A DNA stretch of 64,000 bases, taken from Sipunculus nudus. Taxonomy: Eukaryota; Annelida; Sipuncula; Golfingiida; Sipunculidae. The stretch covers positions 95,597,642 to 95,661,641 of the forward strand of contig CM049306.1 in NCBI GenBank assembly GCA_026874595.1, read 5' to 3'. Within the stretch, counting starts at the first letter, position 1. Each line of letters starts with the position of its first letter. The notes beneath the pieces were generated by a model that ran no database searches, was not told the DNA's origin, and saw only the letters and a program-made list of their open reading frames with translations. Positions 44,412 to 58,300 of this stretch are shown here, one piece after another. Both the position numbers and the translations under genes were made by a program.

Positions 44412-46822
44412 AAATAGTCTAGTAAATTAGGGTTGAACCCGGAACAAATTGGAACAGTAACGAAAACGACAATATTTTACTAAGCAACATTCTGGAGAAT
44501 ACTATACCAAAAGTTCATAAAAGTTCCGTTAGGGGAAAGTCATTTTATTTGATGATTTAAGTTGGCTAATTAATGAAAGTTTTAACTTTCCTTATTTGAA
44601 CATTGTCATATTGTTGATATATACCCCTATGAGTGACCACTCATTCGATAGATCTTTTCACTGCCTGTCATTTGAATCTGACGAAAATGTTAATCTGATA
44701 AATAATAACTATTTTAAGTATAATGAACAGGGCAGGGCTCGACAAAAAACCGCTTATCCACTAGCCATATAGGGGTTGGAAATATCTTTAGAACGACATG
44801 TTCCATTGTCTGAATGATGCCCACGACCATGCCTACGATCATGCCCTTGACATAGTCCAAGGGAATATCACATACAGGATGACTCATATAGAAAAAGGAG
44901 CAAGGTATGTTTCATATCAAGATATGTATCATGGAGTTATATTGTTATCCACATCATTGAGTATTTGTCATTTAAATGGTGTTAAATCTCGCAAAAGGAT
45001 CAAAGTCACCGCCAGGGTGGACTGTGGAATTGCTTGCTTTCAATTAAATGGAAGCTGAGGCTTACGGAACTTTGTGGAGCCTTATATTTCAGTTTTACAT
45101 TGAGCAATCTTTTTGTGATTAATGAAACAGTAAAACAAAATCAGGTACCTCAGCTGAAATCAATCTAGGATATGATGTATCGTTTATTTCAATGCAAGAG
45201 GCGTCTAAAGGTTGTGTTGATCAATAAAAAAAGATTGAAGCCAAAATTGACCAATATTTTCGTCAGAAATGTTAAAAAGTACATCTAAAACATAATCAGG
45301 TTATAGAAGAACCACAAGATATAAATGGAAACTGGTAGAAGTCCCTGATTTGAAAAATTGGCTCGCATGTAAAAAATTGTCAGCAGGCAGGTCGACAAAC
45401 AGACTGAGATGATAAACTTTTTCCCAGATTTTCTCTTCTCATTTTTATCGACGAGGGAGCCGCTAAGACAACCCAGATTGCACAACTGTTGTGTTGCCTT
45501 AATTATACCCATATCAATAATTTAATTCAGTCTGTGCATCAGGATAGATTAGATATAAAATAGATATTATTTACTCAAGCTGGGCTTCATTTTTTTGATT
45601 TATATCTTAACAAAGGCCTAGAGGCACCATGAGTCCCCCGCCATGTTTTTAACTAGGAAAGTGTGGCATTGGTGGTACGCAAATATTCCATAATCTTGGA
45701 AAGATATACCTGAAAAATACAAACTGAATTTAAAAAAGTAAAATGCATGATCAGCTTTTTGATTGTCCAAATGACCTTGGTATCGGCAAATGGTGAGAAA
45801 ATCCTAGCATTAATTTGAACTTTTTGGTGTTGCATCGTGGTTTTAGTTCTCCAGGATGATGACAATCATGCATAATTTGCTAATGACGCACAACTGGCCA
45901 TTTGTATGTAACAATGATTTTACACTGGACTTAAACCAAAGAATAGTCCATTGTTACAATTGTGACGTCATTATGGTTAACATCATGACAAACAGATGCC
46001 CACGACTTAATTCAATTAAATCATTAACATGAATTGAGTCGGTTTCGTTTTTGCAACAGATCCTTGATGTTTTAATGAAATGAAGATTATGACAGTTAAC
46101 CATTACGGCAGGCGGTACATGAGGATGAGGTATTTAATTTGACTTGATATAACTGAAATTTTCATTATGCGTTGACCAGATTATTTAAGTTAGTACGATA
46201 TACAACACTTTTCTTATAAAGAACCAACAAGGCTCTACATATTAAATTGCAATTCACTAAAAAAGGTTCAAATATCATTAAAATGCTGGATATCCCTTTA
46301 TCCTTTCCAATACATATTATGATAAAAAATTCCCTGCTCCTATTCCTATTTCCTATATGATTTATCCTCTATGTGATATTCCTTTGGACCGTGTCAAGGG
46401 CTTGATCTGATATATCGTACGCAGCGGACAACTTTCAGACAATGGGGCAAGATGTTCTCACAATATACCCAGCCATTTTGGCAAGTGTTGTTGTAGAGCA
46501 CTGCCCTGGTCAGTATCCTTGAAATCGTTATTGCCAGTCAAATTTACATCTTCGCAATGAAGAGATCTTTCAAATGAGTGGTCACCCATAAGGGAAAATA
46601 CCAAACCTAATGTGACAATGTAAAAGTAAGTACAGTAAAACTTATTCGTTAATCAGCCAATTAAAATCATCAAATTAAATGACTTTCCCCAATGGGATCT
46701 TTTGGGACTTTTTATGTTATTCTCCAGAATTTTCTGGTCATCATACAACAAAAATCATTTCTGTTGCAATGTGTTCCGGGTTTGGCTTAAAACTCAAGTA
46801 AAATGACCAGACTACGCGTTTA
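44412..46822. repeat. Large foldback: ~400-bp inverted arms with ~1.6-kb spacer
   Basis: Left arm about 44,412-44,815, right arm about 46,405-46,822, each the approximate reverse complement of the other. Paired landmarks: AACCCGGAACA (44,440) with TGTTCCGGGTTT (46,768); TTCTGGAGAATA (44,491) with TTCTCCAGAATT (46,722); AAATGAGTGGTCAC-type text on the right (46,570) with GAGTGACCACTCATT on the left (44,632); CCATTGTCTGAA (44,802) with TTCAGACAATGG (46,434). The arms are diverged, so it is old. The spacer holds only weak open reading frames. Confidence 0.75.
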
Positions 46823-46829
46823 AATGTAA

Positions 46830-49800
46830 AATATCACAGTTTTGCCGGCTTCAATTAAAAGAATTACCCGACCTATAAGAAAATATACCCGACCTTTTAA
46901 ACCAGCAAGCACCTTCCATGCCATATAAACTTTGTTTTAACACGTTAGCTTTTCAGCAAATAAGCCTACATAGTTCCTCAAATATATTAGGATATTAATT
47001 GGCTCTTGGTCCTTTTGTTTGACCATATAACAAGAGTTTTGGGATTTTGGTTTCGGCTAACTTCGGCTGTAACCGAGCCTCAGTTGTTTGAGCCGATGGA
47101 AATGATGGGCTATATCGCGTAAAAACATAAGGTCAATAGCTAGATATTAAAATATGATATTAAAACACAATATTATCATTGTCCCCTAATTAATCAACAT
47201 TTTACTATTTGGCACATAAAATATCTTATTAGATGGCACTTTTGTTGACAGGCATTCATGCATGTGAATTTACCAACATAGGTACTCCAAGGCAGCCTTA
47301 ATTAACCTCGAAGTGCTGCAGAATGCAAAGAAATTTGACAATGTAAGGGTTATCTTTCTGTGAACTGTTTATTACCAGTGTAGGTTCAGGTCCTTGTATA
47401 ATTTTTTTTTTACTAGAACTAAACATAAGTTGTGAATTACTATGTATGGAATTATTCAATACTGACTCCTGAAGAAACAGTTGCCAAAGCCTACCTACCT
47501 TTTAATCAACTACGGTCACCATATAGCCATTAAATATTCTCTGACTTTTCCCTGACCTTGAAAATATTTTTTCCCTGACCGCTGGCAACTCCGTAATAGT
47601 TATCCATGCAGGTACATTAAACTCGATTTGTCATTTTATCTATGAATAAATTTTAGATGTTCAAAAGGACGTTAATGTGCATCAGTTGCGAGGCAGCTGA
47701 GAAAGTTGTGATTAATAAGCACACTGAGTAACTTCTTTATCTCAGACGATCCGAATCTTCCTGATGAACTTAACAAATTTTATGCCCGTTATGATCGGCC
47801 TGAAACCCTTTCTGAGGAAACAACCTGTGACGGTCCGCCTCCATGTGTAATTGAAACTTAAGATACCAAGAGAATTCTTGCCTACCTACATGAAAGATAT
47901 GAGATTTAAAAGCTGGATTCAATTATGAAAAATAAACAAGGACTATCTCAGGAAGTAAGGGCGACACCTTGATTTTATGAATTTATGGTGACCATTATTT
48001 CTATCTCACATAATTCAAACAGCAAATATCTCTCTCCTCATTTTAGAAAGGATTATGGCCTCAGTACATTTTGATAAACAAGGCCTACAGGCCTTATGCG
48101 AACCTGTGCAATGGGATATACACAAGGTATAATGCTTCAATGCTGGACCATTACTTTTCAAGTACATGTTTAAAATGTATATGAACCATTTAAGTACAAA
48201 ACATTTTGAACAAGAAAAAATTACACAAACATCACTGCTGAAATTCTGGCATTTTGGGCTCACTTGCCTGTTAAGACCATGGCCAGAAAGCATACTCTGT
48301 CCAAACCCGGGATTTTCGTGCAATACGCGGTCTCGCGGGTCCATACTATAATCCATTTGACAAAATGTGTATGGGTTTAGAGGTATATTGTAATCAAAAC
48401 ATTTATAAATATCTTTTCATGTTAACCATGGTCAGAACAGTTCGTCAAATTTATGGGTTGTTTAAAAAAATGTTTAAAATTCCCACGACTGAAACACAGT
48501 TCGGTTGGGGGTGCACACATATTTTCTTTTAGGATCCGCAATCTCCAGGGACGTAGAAAACATATTACCAGTAAATCTTGAAATTGATAGGGATTCTATT
48601 AACATATAGGTTCTGCAATTAGAGCCTACAAACCTGCCACAGAATCTTCTTATCAGTCAGGTGTTAATGTGTACACTTTTCATGTATGGACACTGTCATG
48701 CTGAAGTGACCGGTTTCACCTGGGGAATGGCAGAACGAATAAGTGTACATACAAAGGGCGGCTTTATCACGGGGACAAAGAAATTATGGTGATTCTTATT
48801 ACCTTCCAAATTTTATGTATTGTTCATACGGTTTTACCCTAACCCTCTAAAAATTTTCAGCAAATCTGTGCATCATCTTTTAATGTTAATTTGCTAAGAG
48901 ACAAAGCAAAGTATCTCTTTCTTCGCCAGTGACTTGCACCGAAAGATGTTAACCGGCTTTTATCTAGGAGCGTTGTCAGTTTTCCGGCCAGACCTGCTTA
49001 TTTCAGGTTAATCCACTAAGCTCAGAACACATATTTATCTCTGTTTGAATCTATTCACCTGACCCTGTCCTCTCACTTTCGCAGCTATACGTAGCATTTT
49101 CTCGTGCGACAGCCTTCACCAAAATACGTGTCTGTTATCATGCCTATAAGAATACCCTCAACTGAAAACATTTTCCATGATGTCCTCTGGGCTTCAATTT
49201 ATACAATGTATCTTTTATAAATTTTCACTTTGTTATATGATATATGTCATATGATATCTTCAAAATATTTTCACAGTACTTGGCTTTTATATATGCAATC
49301 GTTTTATATATTATATTGTCATTACTCCGGTAACGATGAATTCGTACTCGTGTTGTTTATCATGAAAAAAAATCTCACTCGTAATTAGTAGACCCTATAT
49401 ATATGGCTCACTTCTTTTTCCAAACGTATTTCTTTGCATAATTTATTGTAAAGCATAATTTGCCGATTTCTTTTATAGGGAACGGATTTCCTGGAATTTG
49501 CTATAGCACATGTAATCTTTATATCATATATTGAACCACGCGGGAAAAATGACTTGCCGGAAACCCAGGATTAAAACATGTGACATTCAGTCCCTACCAG
49601 CCTATTACAGCAGTATTAATTATCTTATAAAACCGTGGATTTTCCATGGGTGCTTCTAGTAGACCTTAAACAGATAATCTCTCTCTCTCATTCTGAGGGA
49701 CAGCTATCAGATATTCTCTCCTCAATATATACAGAGTAACAAGCCGTATTTATGATGGTATATTGCTTTACTGATCTTTCATGACGTGACATAGCCTTGC

Positions 49801-51148
49801 ATGGCTTCGTACAGTGGTTTCACAGGAAGAAAAACACTTTATATACAATAAGTCACACAAACAGTGGAATGCGACCAGTGAACAAGTAGTCAGCATGGTT
49901 AGTACTAATTACTGAAATTCTCTACACACAATCAAACGTACATAGACAAAACAGCTCTGTTACTACCTGCAAGTATATCATTTATTTAAGTATACCATAT
50001 ATGTGAATTACCTATTCTTTCTACCTGAACGTTGAACATAAACTACTCTCTCAGCTACAATTTGTTTATGATGATAAAGTTGGACCATCAGCTGAAAATA
50101 TCCTTACACTGGGCACTAACAAAGTATAGACATGCTCTGGAACTAGGATTTTATATGTTACTGTGAGACATCACCAGTAATAGGCAAATTAAACACACAC
50201 AGAAGCCTGTCTCTAATCTTATGAATATGCAAAGTAGGCACAAGTACTTTGCATATTGCAGCATTGTATTTCCTACTGTCTGCTGCACATTAAATACAAT
50301 TACACAATTTTATTTCAAGAGTGGCCCCCATGCAGGACAAACAAACACTGGTGGACCATATATCACATAAATTCATGCCCAGAAAACCCTACAAAGAGAC
50401 TACAGGAATGACTAGAATGACACAGTAATGTTTATTTATAGACTAGTCCTCATACATGAGTCTGTACCGACTAATAATAACTGAGTCAGCTCGACTGAGA
50501 CCACTTCAAGAGTGTATGCTCTAGGATCAACAGTCACACTAAGTATATCATCATCATTAATCATAATAATAAAAGTATTTGCTATGACCAAATCGATCAT
50601 AGTGACCTGCGAATCCTGTTTAATTTAAAAAAAGATCAAATACATTGATCCTGTGTGAAAAAGTAAGCCTGAATAAAGTATACAGAGAGAATTAACAAAA
50701 CAGTGTGGTATGTGTGCTGGTCTGTTTGGTGTCTTCCCTCACACAAGAGTCCAAGTATCACAGAAATGGTAATAATTACTAATAAGTAATAATGAATATA
50801 ATTACATGGTAAATAATAAATAAACATGAACGCTGGATAATTAGCAGATAAAACCAATTACATCAACAGTATCACAATCCTTGTGGAATGTATTCACAAC
50901 AACATGTATAATCAACAGAATCTGTCATCCCACTGAACGGCTTATACTGATTTATTGCCAGTAGTTATCATAAATTACATACAAGTAATATATACACTAA
51001 AAAAGACAAGCTATTTTTTAAGGATGTGTACATATCTTGACATAACACAGCTAACTAGTATGGAAATATATTAATAGTTCTTCTCTGTCACTATACCATT
51101 ATACCAATTTATCTTGGTGTTTGTGTGTGGGCATATATATATATATAT

Positions 51149-51190
<42 letters not shown>

Positions 51191-54100
51191 GCGTGAGTTA
51201 ACTATTCTTCCACACTGGGGAAGAAAGATGGAACGATATATATAATACAATGTAAATATTGATATATATACAGAGAAACTCTGACACATTGATAACCTTG
51301 AGATCTGGTGTAAAATTTTATCCTTTGCATGGCTGCATTTTTAGACATATTATTTTCTAAATTTATGATAATATTCAGTGTACAGTTATAACTTAAATAA
51401 TCCATAGTTCAACAATAAATCTTCACATTCCTTCATTTAAAAGGCAGAGATCTGATGCAGTAAGTTTATTTTTTTCCCAACAATTATGAATTTTCAAAAA
51501 TATCATGGGTATAAAATTGTACACATGTTTAACTTAGGTGTGCTTACAGAATGAGAATCTTGACAAGATGAATGGTATCTTTTGAAATTTGCAACGATGG
51601 AGTTTTGTAGTCACAAGATGGATTAATGATAAAGTCAGAAACATGATAGGTCATTACCTGTTTAAGGCATCAGTCTAAATAAATACACAGCATAATTCTT
51701 GGTCAGCACAGAGTGGTAACAATGAAGTAACCATACCTGAAATCTTCAATACTGGAGTGGCCATATGTTATATTTAAATTATTATGATATCAGATTTTAA
51801 AATATTTAGGACTTTGCAAGCTGCAAATATTTGCATGCTGGTCAGGGTTAACAGGTGGTCTGTAAACAGGGTTTCACTGTATATATATATAAATATATGT
51901 GTAACAAGGTTGCTGCTTCTAGATAAGGGTTGAGAAGCATAACACCCAAAACATGCATAATATTTGTCACCAAAAGACTCCTACGTAACCTGAAGTCACC
52001 AAGCAGTCGAGTGAAAGACCACGCAAGCATAAGCTCATCAGTCTAACAAGAGCAGACTCAATGTCTGTGGCACTACCTCAGCTGTAACTAGTCTCAGAGG
52101 GGCTAAAACATTCCTAAAATCTATATACAAATGAATTTGTGCTTCACACTGGTGAAAATATAAGTACAGGTACTCCTCTACAAGAGTACTGCTGGTAAAG
52201 CTTTCCACAGCAGCAGACATTACAGCACTCAATGTAACATGCACTATACAGCTCGTAAGACTTTCTTACAATCGGAATGCCGCCTTAATACTTAGTATAA
52301 TGGAATCAGAAAAACACCTCCTTTATATAAGAGCTAACACCCGTGTGTTAACAATCCTCAGATCAATGACGGTTTTTGATTCTCTCAATTTTTTAAATAG
52401 CTGTACATATCTGTTATCCATTAAGTCTCAATGAGGCCAGGAATAATACATGGTATCAAATGGATTATACAGAGTAAAATAAACAATATTCTGCAAGAGT
52501 CTGTTTGGTTATATTGTGACTTTAATATCACCACTTTAACCTTAAAAAAAAAACATGATAAATTTGTCCTGATAAGTCTATTAATAACTTCAGGAAATGC
52601 ACATTCACTTTTGGAGGTATTACCAAGTACCAACCTATTTGTGGCATCCCTAACAAGACATACCACTGGTCCTACTTATTAGTTTGCACAGACACTAGAT
52701 TGTGTTCAAAATAAGAGGAGCAGTATTTCTTTTGTTTCTCATAGAGACGATACAAAGTTGAACTTATTAAGTTCCAGTAATGTCTTCATAATTCTTTGGT
52801 TATCCAAGATTATGGAAGATCCATGCCATGTTCAAATAACAGCTCCTGATTCACCATGGAACAAAGGAACTCTGGAACTAAACTTGAACATGTTTGGGTA
52901 TACTTCCCAGGAATGTTTTAAGTCTGTTAAACTGATAATAATATTTAAAAATGAAATATTATTTTTTTTCTTCTCTAATTCTTCTAATTCTGCTTCTACA
53001 TAAAACCAACAAGCTGTTTAACATCAGGCCAGTCAGATACCAGACAGTTCATGCCAGCCACATGCCTTATCACCATGGATACTGTGCTAGTCACATGCCA
53101 CATTGCCATGGATATTGTGCTAGTCACATGTCATATCACCACGGATACTGTGCATCTTCATGCTTCTCATTTAGACATTCTACAAGAGATGGAGACGACA
53201 ATTTTACTGATCTCTTCAATACAAGCGGGATCATACACAAATGCTTTCAGGGCTGTCAATTATGTATTGGAAGTGTTATAGTATCACTCAGAATATTCAA
53301 TCAAATATTGATATATTATCAAAAGTATTTTTTGACAAATGGGCCTGTCAAAAATTGTTTTTTATTTTTCAAAACAGGGCAATAAAAGATGCCCAAGTTT
53401 GTAATTCATTCACATTAACATTAATATCAAATTTAAATATATTTTGTAGGACTTGACATATAATCATTATAAACCTGAAAAACAAAATATAACCAAGAGC
53501 AGTAGAGTGCTATACACTCATCATGCCTCAACTGAGGACAGTAGTCACCCCATGCAATTCACGCCGCAGCAAAATTAACCTAATTGTGGCTAATTACGTA
53601 TTTAAATACAACCTGCAGAAGTGGGATAATATTCTGGAAATTCAATCATAATTTTGCGCTGGTGATAATAAATAACATTATATGTTTACCAACAATTTCA
53701 GAAATGCATTTTCCCCAAAATATATTTCATTTCCCGAACTGTGATAGTGTTAATTTAATATTTGTGATCAAGTGGCCTAATACTGGTCGACTTAACAGTC
53801 ATTCTTACCTCCTGCAGCTGGAGAGCAGATCGCACGCTTGATACACAATACATCACTGTGTTCTGTTTATGAATAAGCAGTTGGTGATTGTGTTTTTTAA
53901 TTATACCTTAACATATGCAGTAAGCATTGGTTGAAGAGTACTGTGGATCTGTGTTGTATTTTTCGTTGATCTTTCTAAGCTAATCTTATCAGCTAAAGCT
54001 TCACAACAGTTTAACTATGGTCTCACAATATCGCTACAGTTCTCAAGAGACAATATAACAACAAAGGGGTTGGTGATCTCCTGGTCTGGGTTCAGGAACA

Positions 54101-55198
54101 ATAGCTTGCCCAGTTCCATCTCTGTCTCCAAGAGACAAAAAAATGTAATGTTGTAACATCAGTTGACATCTTGTGTATGACAGAATAGCATGTTCAACAT
54201 GTATTTCAGAAGACACCGTGTTATGTCTTGTGATATCGTTGTCATATCTGGTTCAGCAGATTGCGAGGAATGAGTGCTACATTTTTCACGCAACTGAACA
54301 TGATCAGTGTGACTAACACCAAAATAAAAACAAGTGCTGCCATCTATGGGTAACAAGTGCTCAACAAATAATTTTTCTACAAGGATACTACTTGCTCTAC
54401 CGTTGTTTTCACAAGATTGTTCCATTCAGATTTTTATTACAGATTATCAATATTTGTATTGGCCTTTTAATATAAAAAAACCTAATCATCTACAAGCAAA
54501 GCTAAATCACCATTCACTGAATAAAATCGATGCTGCATGGCAACAAAAAGCAAATTGCAGTAAACGGCTGCAGGCTTCAGTGTGTGAGACAGAAAAAAAG
54601 AAGAAATGTGATGTTCTTGTATTTAACAAAATCCATGCTGAAACACCAACCAGTAGTGTATGTTGTACTTCATACAGATAAATCATGATAGGACAAACAC
54701 TAACTTATCACACTCCATTAAGAACAAAAACTTGGTTCATTTTAGTACTTTAAAGATTACGGGACAAATAACTCTCCCTTTCTCAAACAAGTTTCTTATG
54801 ACCAATCATTTTCAGTTTTCCCTTTTTATTGCAAGTTAAGATCATTTCCTTTTACGCTATCAACAGAGACAACCTAAAAACACATCAAAGTGATAAAAGT
54901 AAAAAAAAAATACAAATTGACATTTGTACATGACACTTTGATCTTGAGGCATTTGTCCATATCACTTTTTATCCACATGAAACTGGCTCTGGATCAGAAT
55001 GCTATACAAGACACCCATATAGAAAGCACTATGCCAACCAGTCATAATAAAAACTGACAGTAAGTCTGGCAAATAAATATAGCCAACAGCTGAACACAGT
55101 CAAGTGCCTTGTGTAAGACAAACAACTGATTGATGTTGCACAGTCTTCTGAACACAGAGGATACTACTACAAACATGAGTCCCGGAGGTACGGTGTAT
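46830..55198. other. AT-rich intergenic DNA / synapsin 3' flank; no other gene seen
   Basis: About 8 kb downstream of synapsin on its strand. TA microsatellite at 51,132-51,189; three 33-bp units at 53,059-53,157. The proximal part is probably synapsin 3' UTR, but no polyadenylation site can be fixed. Short frames here are not convincing. Confidence 0.5.
53059..53157. repeat. Three-unit 33-bp minisatellite
   Basis: Units start CACATG at 53,059, 53,092 and 53,125. The His/Tyr/Cys-rich repeats in the plus reading frame are a by-product of the 33-bp period. Confidence 0.9.
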
Positions 55199-55361
55199 TT
55201 ACATGTCACCGAAGATGCCAGCAAAGGTTTTGCGGAGGTTTTTCATGGTGTCATCCGTATCTTCTAAGTCCCTAGCAACTGCCTCCACTGTTGCTGGGGA
55301 TGCTGGTCCGGAGGGTTGAGGGTGGGGCTGCGGCTGCAGACCACCCTGTCTGCCAATCATC
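55199..55361 (-). CDS. Syn: Synapsin terminal exon (domain E-like)
   Basis: Acceptor TTTCAG at 55,362-55,367; begins MIGRQGGLQ, Pro-rich, then [20 protein letters not shown] and the conserved tail; TAA at 55,201-55,199. In animals this tail mediates synapsin self-association and vesicle targeting. Confidence 0.95.
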
Positions 55362-58300
55362 CTGAAATCAAACATGGTAACCAATAAACAATCATCCTGA
55401 AATCACACACAGCAACGAATAAACAATCATCCTGAAATCACACTCTGCAATGAATAAAAAGGCTGGTCAAATAAAGTCCATAAGATAACATAATAAATTG
55501 TTAGTGTTGTGTATATGAAGATTTTCTGTTTATAAAATGACATATTATTTATAGAAAATTTGACCAGGATCTGTTTGGATGTCATGTTAGAACTATTTAT
55601 ATCTTACGGTCAGGAATTAAAATTATCATCCTGCAACATGGACCACTGTGACAGATGACATGGTTAAAGAATCTGTCAACATATTCTTATTTTGTCATTT
55701 ATAAAACTCTTAGGATGACTCTTTGACCTCTTACATTAAATCTTTAAGCTGTATAATCATGTTACCTCATACAATAAATCGTCAAATTTATTAATCTATG
55801 TGGATAACTGTGAAGTTAAGTAACCTACCCATCCTGCATTGGTCTCTGCTGCACACCTTGTGGTTGAGGCGCCCCCTGGGGGAGGGGGGCAGGTTTTGGC
55901 ACGGGGGCAGCAGGCTGGGGGGCCTGCTGTGGCATAGGTCTTGGTGCATGAGGTGGGCTGGCTTCTGGACGCCCGTTTGTGGCATAGTGCATCAGCCCTC
56001 CAGCACTAGTTGTGCGACTGTAACAGACACAAACAGAGACAAAGTGCAAATCAGCATGTAAATATTACCTGTGTGTGTGATTTACAAAAAGAATTGACAC
56101 TCACTTGATACTGCTGCCCTGTTAGACTGAAATTCCTCCACTCATGGCTGTTTAATCCCAATAATTTTAGGACAGATATTCAATATTCAACATATGACCT
56201 AAAAGTAAATGTACAAGGCTTCAGGATTAAATTAATATATTACTTGTAGCACTTTTCCCCCAAGGACGTACATGCACATGATGTGCACCCTTGAACAATA
56301 TTATTCAATACATTTTACTGACCCCTGGGCTCAAACTCTGAAAGAACTGCTCTGTATGTACCGTAAAATCTGTGAAATTTCGTACCTTGATGAATTTCAC
56401 ACACGGTCCTTCTTCAGTAACCATAATTATTAAAATGACATGTTAAATTTCGAACTGATGATGGTCTGTTACCCCACATTTGACGTTAGCAGGACTGCCG
56501 TGAATGTAACACTGACGTAACCTCGCCCTGTTATCTGGTTTTGAACAAGCCTACAGGTCCGATCGATGTGATTGCCATGCTATTAATAATTAATATGAAT
56601 TAAATCTACATCATATAGAATGTAATTTGACTGAAAACTAAGACTTTTGTTTCAGCGACAATAAAAAACTTAAAATATCTCAAATGTGAGTTGCTTAATT
56701 GTCCAGGATGCAAGCGACACGCCGTGAATAACTGACAGACGTCCATGAAGTTTGACGGAGGTTGGAAATTGGATAATCAGTATTAACTCCGTAAATGATC
56801 TCAAGACCACTAGCTTTACGTGCACCATAAAGGGGGTTTTCCGTGTGTAAGCCAGGTTCAAATTGGTCTCTTTCAAGCAAGCTCGGCGTTCCGGTGTATG
56901 TAATGCCAATGTTAATCAGTTTGAAAATTAATGCTAATTTCCATAGAAACATTTAAAATAAATATCTTGAATGTCACACCAGACAATTCAGTTTCGAGTA
57001 CCTGGGCTCCATATCACCCAACAAACAAGTCACACGAGATCAAACGGTACATCAAAGCGCTGGCAGACGTTCATGAAGTTTAACGGAGGTTGGATATTTG
57101 ATATTGGATAATCAGGATTGATTAACTCTTCAGGTGATCTAAAGACCTCTAGCTTTTTGTGCACTATTAGTGGGAATCTGCACTATTAGTGGGGATTCCC
57201 ATGCGTAAGCCACCTGAAAAACGTTCTCTCCGGGCAAAGCCCCTGATGTCACTCAAGCATGTACGGGTGTCGAGCTTCATGACAGGATTAAATCCTGCAC
57301 ATATACTTTTCAGATTCCTTTTCCAAACTGATTTAATATAAAATAAACAACACAAGTATAGAAAATAATGTTTTTATTCATGAAACTTCATGGTTCACAC
57401 GGATGAATGCAAAATCGGCGAGTGAATACTTGAGACTCCTATTATCGCCCACTGCTGACAAGGCATTTTAACTTGTCAAGACCATAATTTTAAAACTGCT
57501 GAAAATGACTGTTAAATTTCGGACTTCCACAAATTTAATTAATTTTTTTCTGTACGAAATTTCACAGATTTTACGGTATGTTATCTGTCAATCTCAAAAT
57601 TAAAATTGCTTTGTACTAAAGAAATGGTTGTAAAGGCAACGAACCTGATGCATATGTTTAAGAATTCCAAGATGATGAAAGTCATTTCCCAAAAATATAT
57701 CAAATTTTATTACAGATTTGCATATGATCATCATGACAACCTTGACAAAATGGTAAAACTTATTTTCTTAATGTTCTGTATAGTAAAAGGGATATATGCT
57801 TAAATGGGGCTTATTATTTTGCTTCGTAATTTAGTGTAACATAATAGAATGGTCAAACAAAGATGTATAATATACATCTAATAAACAATAAAATTAGGTA
57901 AAACAATCATTAAATTGTGTGGAAAAAAATGTACAAGTTTGCTTCTTTGGGAGCAGTACATGGCTGTATTTAGGATCTACCTTAGGACTGGCTTGCAGTA
58001 TATTTGCATCTTCTGCATGACCAGATCAGCGATAAGTTTACGGTCTTCTTCTTGTGTCTCCCCCAGTAGTGACATTGAGGAGTTGTTTACCTGAAATCAG
58101 AGTCATAATAAACTAACAAAAACTGACAAACAGACAAACAGCTAAGCTTTTTATGTTCTTCTCTTGCACGGAAAAATAGAGGAGTCATTTAGCTGTAATC
58201 AAACAAATAGTAACTTCAGACAGACAGGTCAGTGATCAGCTTAAAATATTTTACCTGTATCTCAAATGTAAAAAAAAAAGAACACAGAGGTGTAGTTGTT

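Noticed and set aside
51071-51289. Tyr/Ile repeat protein
   Set aside because: Translation of a TA microsatellite.
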